DNA of 64,000 nucleotides from Mucilaginibacter sp. UR6-11 (lineage in GTDB: Bacteria > Bacteroidota > Bacteroidia > Sphingobacteriales > Sphingobacteriaceae): positions 62,001-126,000 of the forward strand of contig NZ_JAJIWO010000011.1 in NCBI RefSeq assembly GCF_020880695.1. Direction: 5' to 3'. Of the stretch, positions 32,721 to 41,538 are shown in pieces. Positions within the stretch are counted from its first letter, which is position 1. Every line of letters begins with the position of its first letter. The notes beneath the pieces were generated by a model. The model ran no database searches, was not told where the DNA came from, and saw only the letters and a list, made by a program, of their open reading frames with translations. Made by a program: the position numbers and the translations under genes.

Positions 32721-34436
32721 ATGTCTACATTTCGCAGCGCCGACTGGTTTGGCAAGAAAGATAAAATGGGTTTCATCTATCGCAGCTGGATGAAAAATCA
32801 GGGAATGCCCGAGGATATGTTTGACGGCCGTCCGGTAATCGGCATCTGCAATACCTGGTCTGAACTTACCCCGTGTAATGCCCATTTGCGTGATCTGGCC
32901 GAAAGTGTAAAACGCGGCGTGCTGGAGGCCGGTGGTTTCCCGCTGGAGTTCCCCATCATGTCATTAGGCGAAACCCTGCTAAAACCAACCGCCATGTTGT
33001 TCAGAAACCTGGCCAGCATGGATACCGAGGAATCAATCAGGGGCAATCCTATTGATGGCGTGGTGCTGCTTACCGGCTGCGATAAAACTACGCCATCCAC
33101 TTTAATGGGCGCCGCCAGTGTCGATCTGCCAACCATTGTGGTACAGGGCGGGCCGATGCTGAATGGTAAATACAAAGGGCACGATATCGGATCGGGCACT
33201 AACGTGTGGACTTTTACGGATGACCTGAAAACGGGCAAAATGAGCCCTGCTGAATTTGCTGAGGCCGAAAGCTGCATGTCGCGCAGCCCCGGCCACTGCA
33301 TGACGATGGGCACCGCGTCAACTATGGCCTGTATGGTTGAGTCATTAGGGATGTCATTAAGCGGTGGCGCGGCTATCCCGGCTGTTGATTCAAGACGTAA
33401 AAGAATAGCCCAGTTATCCGGCAGGCGCATAGTAGAGATGGTTAAGGAGGACCTTAAAATGTCAAAGATCTTAACCCGTTCTGCTTTTGAGAATGCGATC
33501 AAGGTTAACGCAGCCATCGGCGGTTCGTCAAACTTCGTGATCCACTTAACAGCCATAGCGGGCCGTGTTGGGGTTGAATTAAACCTGGAGGATTTTGACC
33601 ATATCGGCAGTAAAATGCCTTTGTTGCTTGACCTCATGCCGTCGGGCAAATTCCTGATGGAAGATTTTTATTATGCAGGCGGGTTGCCGGCCATTATTAA
33701 ACAAATGAGTTCGGTGTTAGATCTTGATGCCCTAACCGTAACAGGAAAATCGCATAAAGAAAACATTGAAACCGCCGGCACCATATATAATGAACAGGTG
33801 ATACACCAATTTGAAAGTCCTGTTATACCCGAGGCCGGCATTGTGGTACTGAAAGGTAACCTTGCTATAAACGGGGCGGTAATTAAACCATCGGCGGCAA
33901 CACCTGCGCTGATGCAGCACCGGGGCCGGGCCGTGGTATTTGAAAACATTGAAGATTACCACGACCGGGTTGATGACCCTAACCTGGATATAAACGAAAC
34001 CTGCGTTATGGTTTTAAAAAGCGTGGGCCCGGTTGGCTATCCCGGCATGCCCGAGGTGGGCAACATGACACTGCCCAAAAAGCTATTGGATAAAGGCGTA
34101 ACTGATATGGTGCGCATCTCTGACGGCCGGATGAGCGGTACGGCTTTTGGTACCGTGATATTGCATGTATCGCCCGAGTCGGCCATTGGCGGTAATCTGG
34201 GGTTGGTTGAAAACGGCGATATGATTAAGCTGGATGTCGCCGGCAAGTCAATTCATTTAGAAGTATCTGACGAAGAACTGGCGGCACGCCGTAGCAAGTG
34301 GATAGCACCGCCGTTGGCATCAGGGCGCGGGTATGTTAACCTTTATGTTAACACCGTACAACAGGCAGACAAAGGTGCCGACCTGGATTTCCTGGTAGGC
34401 GGATCGGGATCAGAAGTGTTAAGGGATTCGCATTAA
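32721..34436 (+). CDS. IlvD/Edd family sugar-acid dehydratase
   Basis: A 571-residue Fe-S dehydratase of the IlvD/Edd family, in the sugar-acid (arabinonate/xylonate-type) branch by its opening RSADWFGKKDKMGFIYRSWM. Cluster cysteines are visible in ICNTWSELTPCN, LLTGCDKTTPST and SPGHCMTMGTAST, and the C-terminal RISDGRMSGTAFGTV segment is diagnostic. It would convert an aldonate to its 2-keto-3-deoxy derivative. Neighbouring GntP permease and fucosidase make arabinonate, xylonate, fuconate or galactonate candidate substrates; I cannot distinguish them. The start 32721 matches the conserved N-terminus; an ATG at 32658 would add 21 atypical residues. Confidence 0.88.
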   Translation: MSTFRSADWFGKKDKMGFIYRSWMKNQGMPEDMFDGRPVIGICNTWSELTPCNAHLRDLAESVKRGVLEAGGFPLEFPIMSLGETLLKPTAMLFRNLASMDTEESIRGNPIDGVVLLTGCDKTTPSTLMGAASVDLPTIVVQGGPMLNGKYKGHDIGSGTNVWTFTDDLKTGKMSPAEFAEAESCMSRSPGHCMTMGTASTMACMVESLGMSLSGGAAIPAVDSRRKRIAQLSGRRIVEMVKEDLKMSKILTRSAFENAIKVNAAIGGSSNFVIHLTAIAGRVGVELNLEDFDHIGSKMPLLLDLMPSGKFLMEDFYYAGGLPAIIKQMSSVLDLDALTVTGKSHKENIETAGTIYNEQVIHQFESPVIPEAGIVVLKGNLAINGAVIKPSAATPALMQHRGRAVVFENIEDYHDRVDDPNLDINETCVMVLKSVGPVGYPGMPEVGNMTLPKKLLDKGVTDMVRISDGRMSGTAFGTVILHVSPESAIGGNLGLVENGDMIKLDVAGKSIHLEVSDEELAARRSKWIAPPLASGRGYVNLYVNTVQQADKGADLDFLVGGSGSEVLRDSH

Positions 34437-34457
34437 TTATAGAAAACTTAAACAACA

Positions 34458-34545
34458 TGTCATTTCGAAACGGAGTGAGAAATCTTATACGAGCGACCTC
34501 TAATACGGTTAAGATTTCTCACTCGTTCCTCGTATCGCAATGACA
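34458..34545. repeat. 88-bp palindromic dispersed repeat
   Basis: Nested inverted repeats: outer TGTCATT/AATGACA (34458-34464 with 34539-34545), a central 15-bp perfect arm pair (34473-34487 with 34510-34524) and TACGAG/CTCGTA segments. The TGTCATTTCG...GAGAAATCTTA wording is of a type I remember being scattered through Sphingobacteriaceae genomes. It lies between the dehydratase and permease genes and could fold into an mRNA hairpin that tunes downstream expression. Confidence 0.7.
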
Positions 34546-34562
34546 AAAACACTTATAGCTGT

Positions 34563-35879
34563 ATGGTCATACTAACCCTCGTCCTCTGCATTGTAACGCT
34601 GATATTGCTGGTAACCTGGGCCAGGCTAAACGTGTTCCTTACCTTTTTGGTTATATCATTAATGGCTGCCCTGTTATTGGGTATGCCGTTAACGCATATC
34701 GTCCAGTCAGTAAATAAAGGGCTTGGTGATATGCTGGGGTCGCTGGTTATTATTATTGTCCTGGGCTCAATGCTGGGCAAGCTGGTTGGAGTGAGCGGCG
34801 CGGCACAAAAAATTGCCACTTCAATGCGCAATGCTTTTGGCGAAAAATATATTACCTGGGCCATGTGCGCCACCGGTTTTATAGTGGGCATACCCTTATA
34901 TTATAATGTTGGTTTTTTCTTGTTGATCCCCATTATCTTTTCGGTTGCCAACCGGTATAAATTGCCGCTGGTTTATGTGGGGATTCCGATGCTGGCGTCC
35001 CTGTCCGTTATGCACGGATTTTTGCCGCCGCACCCATCGCCTATGGCGCTGACAACGCAGTTCCATGCAGACATTACCAAAGTTTTCATCTATGGGTTCG
35101 CGGTGGCTATACCAACCATTATCATCGCCGGGCCGTTGTTTGCCAGGCTTTTGCGTAATATGCCGTCGCAGTCAGTAATAGCCATGTCTGTGCAGGAAAT
35201 GCCCGCGGACAAGCTTCCCGGATTAACCAACAGTATTCTTTCATCACTTTTGCCGGTTATTATTATCGGATTGAGCACGCTGGTAATTCGTTTTGCAGGA
35301 AATAACGCGCCGTTAAAAAATGTTGCCGCCTTTTTAGGCGATCCGAGTATAGCTATGATGGAGACCATCGCCATTGCTACCTGGACCTTAGGGATGCGCC
35401 AGGGCATGAAATTAAACGAGGTAATGAATGTGTATGCCGATGCGGTAAAAGAAGTAGCCATGATATTACTGATAATTGGCAGCGCCGGGATATTAAAACA
35501 GATATTTTTAGATAGCGGTGCAAGCGGTCAAATAGCCATGACGTTACAGGGCCTCAGCCTGCCGCCGTTGTTATTAGGTTGGATCATAGCCGCCGTTTTA
35601 AGATTATGCCTGGGTTCGGCAACGGTTGCCGGACTAACAGCCGCCGGGATTATTTATCCCTTAATGCAACATGTTCCGGTTGATGCTAACTTAATGGTGC
35701 TGTCAATAGGTGCGGGAAGTTTGTTTTGTTCGCATGTTAACGATACCTCGTTTTGGGTCACTAAAGAATACTTCGGCCTCAGCATGAAAAATACTTTTTT
35801 GTCCTGGTCGTTAATGGAAACGCTGGTATCTGTAATAGGATTGATTGGCATACTGATACTGAATGCCCTGTTGCGATAA
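34563..35879 (+). CDS. GntP family sugar-acid:H+ symporter
   Basis: A 438-residue inner membrane carrier with about 12-14 hydrophobic segments. GntP/GntT features include GIPLYYNVGFFLLIPIIF, the HGFLPPHPSPMAL motif (about 150-163) and SHVNDTSFWVTKEYFG near the C-terminus. Transporters of this family import gluconate or related aldonates by proton symport. Placed after a sugar-acid dehydratase, it probably imports the same acid. A palindromic repeat fills the 126-bp gap to the upstream gene, so expression of the two may differ despite a shared transcript. Confidence 0.92.
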   Translation: MVILTLVLCIVTLILLVTWARLNVFLTFLVISLMAALLLGMPLTHIVQSVNKGLGDMLGSLVIIIVLGSMLGKLVGVSGAAQKIATSMRNAFGEKYITWAMCATGFIVGIPLYYNVGFFLLIPIIFSVANRYKLPLVYVGIPMLASLSVMHGFLPPHPSPMALTTQFHADITKVFIYGFAVAIPTIIIAGPLFARLLRNMPSQSVIAMSVQEMPADKLPGLTNSILSSLLPVIIIGLSTLVIRFAGNNAPLKNVAAFLGDPSIAMMETIAIATWTLGMRQGMKLNEVMNVYADAVKEVAMILLIIGSAGILKQIFLDSGASGQIAMTLQGLSLPPLLLGWIIAAVLRLCLGSATVAGLTAAGIIYPLMQHVPVDANLMVLSIGAGSLFCSHVNDTSFWVTKEYFGLSMKNTFLSWSLMETLVSVIGLIGILILNALLR

Positions 35880-35914
35880 ATTTTAATTATTTTTGACTTA
35901 CACCAATAAGAACC

Positions 35915-36628
35915 ATGAAGAAATTATTTTTAACCCTGCTGATGGGCGTTGTTATAACCTCGGCCTTCAGCCAAAAGGCGAAAGACAATACCTTAACCAA
36001 AAAAGAAGCTGCCGCACATTGGAAACTATTGTTTGATGGCACAAGCGCAAACGGCTGGGTAAACGGAGATGGATCGCCGGTTACGGCTGCCCCGGGTGCC
36101 TGGGAAGTTGTAAATGGCGCTTTAACGCTAAAAAAAGACGCTAAAGGCGGCGATATTTATACTACGGATGAATATGGTGATTTTGAATTCAGCGCCGATT
36201 TTAACATTGAGCCCGGCACCAACACTGGTATTAAATACTTTTGTCATAAATATGAAAAAGGTGGCAACCTGGGCTGCGAGTTCCAGATCATAGATGATGT
36301 TTTGGGCGAGGATAATAAATTGCCTAACCACCTGCTGGGTTCATTATATGATGTATTGCCACCCATTGAGGCTAATAAAAAAGTAAACCCGCCGGGCCAG
36401 TGGAACACCATACGTATTGTGGCCAAAGGTAAAAAGGTACAGCACTGGGTAAATGGCCTTAAAGTATTAGAATACACCCGCGGCAGCGACGAATACCTGG
36501 CCGGGGTAGCAAAAAGCAAATTCAGCAAAGTTGAGCCGGTATTTGGTACCGTTGAAAAAGGACGTATCCAGTTACAGGATCATCATGGGCCGGTAGCGTT
36601 TAAGAATATTAAAGTAAGAGTGTTGTAA
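35915..36628 (+). CDS. Secreted DUF1080 (3-keto-disaccharide hydrolase-like) protein
   Basis: A 237-residue exported protein with signal peptide ending FSQ (about residue 20), then one DUF1080 jelly-roll domain: WKLLFDGTSANGWVN, a DFEFSADFNIEPGTNTGIKYF stretch, CEFQIIDD and the QWNTIRIVAKG segment. DUF1080 has been linked to hydrolysis of 3-keto-glycosides and to laminarinase-like folds. It follows gntP by 35 bp and probably belongs to the same transcription unit, supplying sugars in the periplasm. The exact substrate is unknown. Confidence 0.88.
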   Translation: MKKLFLTLLMGVVITSAFSQKAKDNTLTKKEAAAHWKLLFDGTSANGWVNGDGSPVTAAPGAWEVVNGALTLKKDAKGGDIYTTDEYGDFEFSADFNIEPGTNTGIKYFCHKYEKGGNLGCEFQIIDDVLGEDNKLPNHLLGSLYDVLPPIEANKKVNPPGQWNTIRIVAKGKKVQHWVNGLKVLEYTRGSDEYLAGVAKSKFSKVEPVFGTVEKGRIQLQDHHGPVAFKNIKVRVL

Positions 36629-36636
36629 GTTTATTG

Positions 36637-37452
36637 CTATCGCTTTTTAAACGGCATGGTAAAAAAATCATCAACTATTTTGTTAAACTCATCCCTGTGC
36701 TCATTAAGCGTAGCATGCCCCGAGTTGGGTACTATCCATAACGAAGCATTGGGGATGTTTAAATAGATATCAACGGTATGATGCACCGGGATAAGGTCAT
36801 GGTCGCCGCCGATGATGAGCGACGGCGCTTTAATGGCCCGCAGCGCACTAAACGGGATATTGGGTTGCAGCCAGTCCAGCAGGAAAATCTTATAGGTGTT
36901 TTTCGTTTTGGCATCCTTTAACGGCATTTTGGTTTGCCATTCTTTATAGTCCCTTTCCTCGCTTTTCCAGTAAGACGGGATCAGGCCGGTAGAATCAGGC
37001 ACCAAATTGGCCCCGGTTGATGCAAGCCTGATCACTTTACCCGGATGCCGCATTGCCAGAACCAAGGCATTAATACCTCCATCGCTCCAGCCCAAAACAT
37101 AAGCCGAATCAATATGCATGGCGGTAAGCAGCGCGTCAAAATCATCAGCCATCATTTCAAAGCTTAATGAGTCACGGTCGTCTTTGGTACGGCCATGCGC
37201 CCGGCTGTCGGCAGCAATTACCTGATACTTTTTAGCGAAATAGGGTATGATGCCGCTAAACGATGCCATATTGCCACCATTGCCGTGGATCAATAATAAC
37301 GGTTTGCCGCTGCCGTAAACTTCGATATACATTTTAATGCCCCGAACGTCATAAAACCGGCCAACGCTATCGTTATGCCCGTAGTTTATTTTAGACTGAC
37401 TAAAAGCGGTTACGCTGAGTAGTAATAACAATAAGAGAAGGGCTTTTTTCAT
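36637..37452 (-). CDS. Secreted alpha/beta hydrolase
   Basis: A 271-residue alpha/beta hydrolase with an N-terminal signal peptide (MKKALLLLLLLLSVTAFSQ). The oxyanion-hole HGNGGN motif, the nucleophile elbow GWSDGG, the acidic residue in GGDHDLIPV and the histidine in PNSGHATL form a complete catalytic set. Substrate class (ester, lactone, peroxide and others) cannot be determined. It converges with the DUF1080 gene with an 8-bp gap and is divergent from the ABC flippase operon across 135 bp. Confidence 0.85.
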   Translation of the reverse strand: MKKALLLLLLLLSVTAFSQSKINYGHNDSVGRFYDVRGIKMYIEVYGSGKPLLLIHGNGGNMASFSGIIPYFAKKYQVIAADSRAHGRTKDDRDSLSFEMMADDFDALLTAMHIDSAYVLGWSDGGINALVLAMRHPGKVIRLASTGANLVPDSTGLIPSYWKSEERDYKEWQTKMPLKDAKTKNTYKIFLLDWLQPNIPFSALRAIKAPSLIIGGDHDLIPVHHTVDIYLNIPNASLWIVPNSGHATLNEHRDEFNKIVDDFFTMPFKKR

Positions 37453-37547
37453 CAGGACAATTAATTACTTTCTAAAAATATTTTGTTCGATCAGCCTAAC
37501 GGCTGTGCTTTGGTATTCGATTTTTAAATATAATCAATTACTGTAAG

Positions 37548-37572
37548 GCAACGCATAGTAATTTTTATCCGT
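37548..37572 (+). promoter_or_regulatory. ECF-type promoter P7 (ABC flippase operon; one mismatch)
   Basis: GCAACG (37548-37553), 16-bp spacer, CGT (37570-37572, extended CGTAATG). It differs from the other six copies only in the last -35 base, keeps the exact spacing, and ends 16 bp before the candidate TTG start at 37588. Confidence 0.6.
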
Positions 37573-37587
37573 AATGCTTAAAGCGCG

Positions 37588-39279
37588 TTGAATAATAAAC
37601 AGGGACCTGATTTGCGACAAATATTAACCGATATTTTAAACATCCTTGAACGACGGGAAAAGTTAAAGCTGGCCCGGCTGGTTTTATTTGACCTGGCGAT
37701 GGGTGTGCTGGATGTGGCCTTTTTAGGGATGACATTGGTGGTGATTAATTTTTATACCAAAAGCCAGCCCGCAGCCGTCATCTCTTTCCTTCCCGACAGG
37801 TTGTTAAACCGGGACTCGCTTTTACTGATCTCGATATTCCTGGTACTGTTTGGGTTAAAAAATTATCTGGGGTATTTAAATACCAAATGGCAACAGCATT
37901 TTTTTTACGGGGTATCTTCCAGGTTGTCAAAACGGAATATACAGGGTTATCTGAAAGATGATTACCTGCGCTTTGTAAATATTGATTCGTCTGTACTGAT
38001 CCGCAGGATAAGTCAGCAGCCTATTGAGTTTAGTAATTACGTACTCACTAACCTGCAGCAAATTATATCGCAAAGCATACTTATTACTGCTACCATCACG
38101 GGTATCCTGTTTTGGCAACCCGGTTTATTTTTTATGCTGTTTTTGTTGCTGACACCGCCGGTGATATTGCTGGGCAATTTTATCCGCAACAAGCTAAAAG
38201 CTATCCGTTACAGTACACAACTGGTCAGCCAAAAAACTATCCAGCATTTAAATGAATCATTAGCCGGTTATATAGAGAGTAATGTTTATCGTAAGGATGA
38301 TTTTTTTGTAAAACGATACTATGATCAGCAATTGCAGCTAAACAACAACATTGCCACCCAGCAAACTTTGCAGGGACTTAGCTCAAGGCTGATAGAGGTT
38401 TTTGCCATACTCGGTTTTTTTATTTTGATAGCTATAAACAAGCTATCGGCGGGCCAACCTGCGGTTAGTTTATTAACCATCGGTGTTTTTTTGGCAGCCA
38501 GCTATAAGATTATCCCCGGTATTGTAAAAATATTAAACAGCGCCAGCCAGATAAAGACTTACCGGTTTAGCATAACTGATTTGCAGCCTGCAGGTAAAGC
38601 AATACCTATTGTTGATGAAAAGACGCCTGTTAAATCAATATTATTTGAGCAGGTTAAATTCAGATACGATGGCCGGTATATACTCAACAGCCTTAATTTT
38701 GATCTGCGGGCCGGCGATTTTGCAGGTATTTCGGCCCCGTCGGGGAAGGGTAAAACTACCATTATACACCTGATGCTGGGCTTTTTAAAACACCATAAAG
38801 GCAATATTTATTTTAACGGCGAAAAAACTAACTGGATAAAGCGGCAGGGTTATTTAAACCGGGTGTCGTATGTAAAACAGCAATCATTTATTATTAATGA
38901 CACCTTGCTTAAAAACATTACACTTAGCGACGGCGCTTACGATAAAACCAGGCTTGATGAAGTTTTATCATTTTGCGGCTTGCAGCCCCTGGTCAACCAT
39001 TATCCCGGCGGGATAAATGAATTTATAAAAGAGAACGGCAAAAATATAAGCGGCGGGCAGCGCCAGCGGTTGATGCTGGCCAGGGCTTTATACCATGATT
39101 TTGATTTGCTGGTTTTAGATGAGGCTTTTTCTGAAATGGACGAGGAATCAGAAAATACTATCCTTCTAAAATTAAAACAGCTGGCACGGCAGGGAAAAAT
39201 GGTGATACTGATAACCCATAACAACGCCAGTCTTAATTTTTGCGACAAGATAATAGCGTTAGATACCACTTATGCGTAA
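37588..39279 (+). CDS. ABC exporter, fused permease and ATPase (lipid-linked glycan flippase candidate)
   Basis: A 563-residue half-transporter: six-helix type I exporter domain (about 20-310) and nucleotide-binding domain (about 345-563) with Walker A APSGKGKTT (382-392), signature ISGGQRQRL (about 486) and Walker B LLVLDEA (about 507). The layout matches MsbA/PglK-like proteins that flip lipid A or lipid-linked oligosaccharides. The TTG at 37588 lies only 16 bp past the P7 -10, so an in-frame TTG at 37612 is an alternative start. Its last 8 bp overlap a GT4 gene, which points to a glycan substrate. Confidence 0.85.
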   Translation: MNNKQGPDLRQILTDILNILERREKLKLARLVLFDLAMGVLDVAFLGMTLVVINFYTKSQPAAVISFLPDRLLNRDSLLLISIFLVLFGLKNYLGYLNTKWQQHFFYGVSSRLSKRNIQGYLKDDYLRFVNIDSSVLIRRISQQPIEFSNYVLTNLQQIISQSILITATITGILFWQPGLFFMLFLLLTPPVILLGNFIRNKLKAIRYSTQLVSQKTIQHLNESLAGYIESNVYRKDDFFVKRYYDQQLQLNNNIATQQTLQGLSSRLIEVFAILGFFILIAINKLSAGQPAVSLLTIGVFLAASYKIIPGIVKILNSASQIKTYRFSITDLQPAGKAIPIVDEKTPVKSILFEQVKFRYDGRYILNSLNFDLRAGDFAGISAPSGKGKTTIIHLMLGFLKHHKGNIYFNGEKTNWIKRQGYLNRVSYVKQQSFIINDTLLKNITLSDGAYDKTRLDEVLSFCGLQPLVNHYPGGINEFIKENGKNISGGQRQRLMLARALYHDFDLLVLDEAFSEMDEESENTILLKLKQLARQGKMVILITHNNASLNFCDKIIALDTTYA

Positions 39280-40336
39280 AACATTGATCATAGTTACCCC
39301 CGGTTTCCCTGAAAATGAGCAGGACACTGCCTGCCTGCCAGACCGTCAAATATTTGTGCGGGTTTTAAAAGAAACTTATCCCGAACTGAATATTGTGGTG
39401 CTGAGCTTCCAGTATCCCGACCAGCCGCGCCAGTACAGCTGGAACGGCGTACAGGTTATTGCACTCGGCGGAAAAAATAAAAGCGGGCTATACCGCAGGA
39501 TAACCTGGATAAGTGCCTGGCAGAAACTTAAAAAGCTAAACGAAACCCATAAAGTAATTGGCCTGCTAAGCTTTTGGCTGGATGAATGCGCCTTTATAGG
39601 TGATAAGTTTTCAAGAAGCTATAAGCTAAAACATTACAGCTGGTTGCTTGGGCAGGACGCCCGCCCGGGTAATAAATATGTTTACCGGATGATGCCCAGC
39701 GGCGAAAGCCTGATTGCTTTGTCTGACTTTATTGTAACGGAGTTTAAGCGAAATTATGGCGTGACGCCTAAGTACCTGGTGCCGGGCGCGGTAGACCCCG
39801 CCGTGTTTAAAACCTATACCGGCGACCGGGATATTGATATTATAGGTGCAGGCTCACTCATCAACTTAAAACAGTATGCTGTTTTTGTGGATATGATTTT
39901 TGAGTTAAAAAAAGATTTCCCGGCAATAAAGGCGGTAATATGTGGGAAGGGGCCCGAGATGAGAAGGCTGCAAGATAAAATCAGACAGTTGGGTCTTGAA
40001 AATAATCTCGAATTAAAAGGCGAGCTACCCCATGCCGAAGTATTGACCCTGATGCAACGGGCAAAGGTGTTTCTGCATACTTCAAAATATGAGGGATTTG
40101 GCATTGTTTGTTTAGAGGCATTAGGCGCCGGCGCAAAAGTGGTAAGTTTTGTACAACCCATGAACACCGGTATACCCAACTGGCATATTGCAAAAAATGC
40201 CCGGGATATGCAACACATAACCACCGGCCTGTTAAGAGCCGACGAAGATTACCAACCGGTTTTACCATACCGGGCCGATGATGCCGCGCGGGCCATTATG
40301 CAGTTGTTTGATCAGCAGGAACTGGCGATGTCCTGA
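39272..40336 (+). CDS. Glycosyltransferase family 4
   Basis: A 354-residue GT-B glycosyltransferase. The C-terminal domain shows IGAGSLINLKQY (sugar-nucleotide domain start), CGKGPEMRRL and the EX7E motif EGFGIVCLE (about residues 272-281). It overlaps the upstream ABC transporter by 8 bp, so synthesis of a sugar chain and its flipping appear coupled. Its 3' end overlaps tail-to-tail by 25 bp with the next, opposite-strand glycosyltransferase. Donor and acceptor unknown. Confidence 0.88.
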   Translation: MRKTLIIVTPGFPENEQDTACLPDRQIFVRVLKETYPELNIVVLSFQYPDQPRQYSWNGVQVIALGGKNKSGLYRRITWISAWQKLKKLNETHKVIGLLSFWLDECAFIGDKFSRSYKLKHYSWLLGQDARPGNKYVYRMMPSGESLIALSDFIVTEFKRNYGVTPKYLVPGAVDPAVFKTYTGDRDIDIIGAGSLINLKQYAVFVDMIFELKKDFPAIKAVICGKGPEMRRLQDKIRQLGLENNLELKGELPHAEVLTLMQRAKVFLHTSKYEGFGIVCLEALGAGAKVVSFVQPMNTGIPNWHIAKNARDMQHITTGLLRADEDYQPVLPYRADDAARAIMQLFDQQELAMS

Positions 40337-41409
40337 ATGCGGTTGGCTATGGCCTCAAAAGACAGGGTTGATTTAAAATAAGCAAGCGCTTTTTCTTTTT
40401 CTGCGGATTTGTCCAGGCCGGTTGCCTGGTGCAGGGCGGTTAACAATCCGGCCTCGTTCCCGGCTTCATACAGCAGGCCGATATTGCCGTTGTTCGTCAT
40501 CATCCTGAAAGAAAAGATATCTGTAACCAGGGGTATGCAGCCGCATGACAATGCTTCACAGACAGCCGTCCCGCTGCCTTCGTAATGCGATCCGGATAGC
40601 ACGAAATCTACACTGTTATACCAGTACAGCATATCCTCATTAGGTATTTTGCCGATTAGTTTTATCGCAGCGGCACGGGGGGCATTGTTTATCAGCCGGG
40701 TTATTTCGGGCAGTAATTCTTCGGTATGGTAAAGCATATATAAACAAGCCGACGGTGTGTCAGCCGCAAATTTCAGGAAGGCATTTACTACGGTTAACGG
40801 GTCCTTATTTTGATCTAATCGCCCCACCCATAAAAAAGCGTTGGTTTCTGTAACCCCGGTTTTTGCCTGTGCCAGTCGTTTATCTATCGGGTAAAATACG
40901 GAGGACAGCTCCATTACCTCATGGATTTTATCCGCCGAGGCCAGGTTACCTTTTCTTACCCAGTCCAGCCCCATCGCTTTCGAAGCGAATAAATAAGCAT
41001 TTACATAGCGGCTGGCTAGTTTTTGTGCCGCCTTTTTTAGCCCTTTGGCGGGCTTTTCTGCATGGTTTTGAACAATGATCTTTGTTTTGCCGGCTAAGTA
41101 AAAGCGTAATTGCATGGTTTGTAAAGGCTTGTGCAATCCATGTACGATTACTACATCCGGCTTCATACTACCTATAAGCCGGTGCATTTTATGCGGAAAC
41201 CATAATCGCGCGTCATTATAATTTACAAATCTAAAATGTGCGCCGTTAAAGGTGTGTTCGCCCTCATAACTGATCTGTTTGATGCGGGTGACATTATTGT
41301 TTTTGCTTAAAGCAGTAAGCACCCCCAGGTATGCCTTTACCCGGGTAATCCAGGTACCGGGCGAACTATATTCGGGGTTGTAGTTATAGCTTACAAAAAC
41401 AAATTTCAT
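40312..41409 (-). CDS. Glycosyltransferase family 4
   Basis: A 365-residue GT-B enzyme with LWVGRLDQNKDPLTVV opening the donor domain and an EX7E motif in YEGSGTAVCEALSCG. It is encoded opposite to the preceding GT4, overlapping it by 25 bp at the 3' ends, and appears to be a single-gene unit. Its upstream region has CGTATT preceded 16 bp earlier by GTGACG, a poor match to the ECF motif, so regulation is uncertain. Functionally it presumably contributes to the same surface glycan. Confidence 0.86.
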   Translation of the reverse strand: MKFVFVSYNYNPEYSSPGTWITRVKAYLGVLTALSKNNNVTRIKQISYEGEHTFNGAHFRFVNYNDARLWFPHKMHRLIGSMKPDVVIVHGLHKPLQTMQLRFYLAGKTKIIVQNHAEKPAKGLKKAAQKLASRYVNAYLFASKAMGLDWVRKGNLASADKIHEVMELSSVFYPIDKRLAQAKTGVTETNAFLWVGRLDQNKDPLTVVNAFLKFAADTPSACLYMLYHTEELLPEITRLINNAPRAAAIKLIGKIPNEDMLYWYNSVDFVLSGSHYEGSGTAVCEALSCGCIPLVTDIFSFRMMTNNGNIGLLYEAGNEAGLLTALHQATGLDKSAEKEKALAYFKSTLSFEAIANRIQDIASSC

Positions 41410-41472
41410 ATATCCTGTAGTTTAATAGGATTGTAAATACGCTTCCTTCTGAAATAGCGTCACCATCATAAA

Positions 41473-41497
41473 GCAACCCGCAACAAACAATCCCCGT
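41473..41497 (+). promoter_or_regulatory. ECF-type promoter P3
   Basis: GCAACC (41473-41478), 16-bp spacer, CGT (41495-41497, extended CGTATTT), 42 bp before the ATG at 41539. Confidence 0.7.
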
Positions 41498-41538
41498 ATT
41501 TTAAATAAACATACATAACATATACTTATAACTGGCCA

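Noticed and set aside
32798-33649. A 283-codon minus-strand frame inside the dehydratase gene
   Set aside because: It is antisense to a well-conserved enzyme and has no domain signature.
41437-41462. GTGACG-N16-CGTATT on the minus strand upstream of the GT4 at 40312-41409
   Set aside because: Spacing fits the ECF motif but only three of six -35 bases match, so it was not counted with the other seven.
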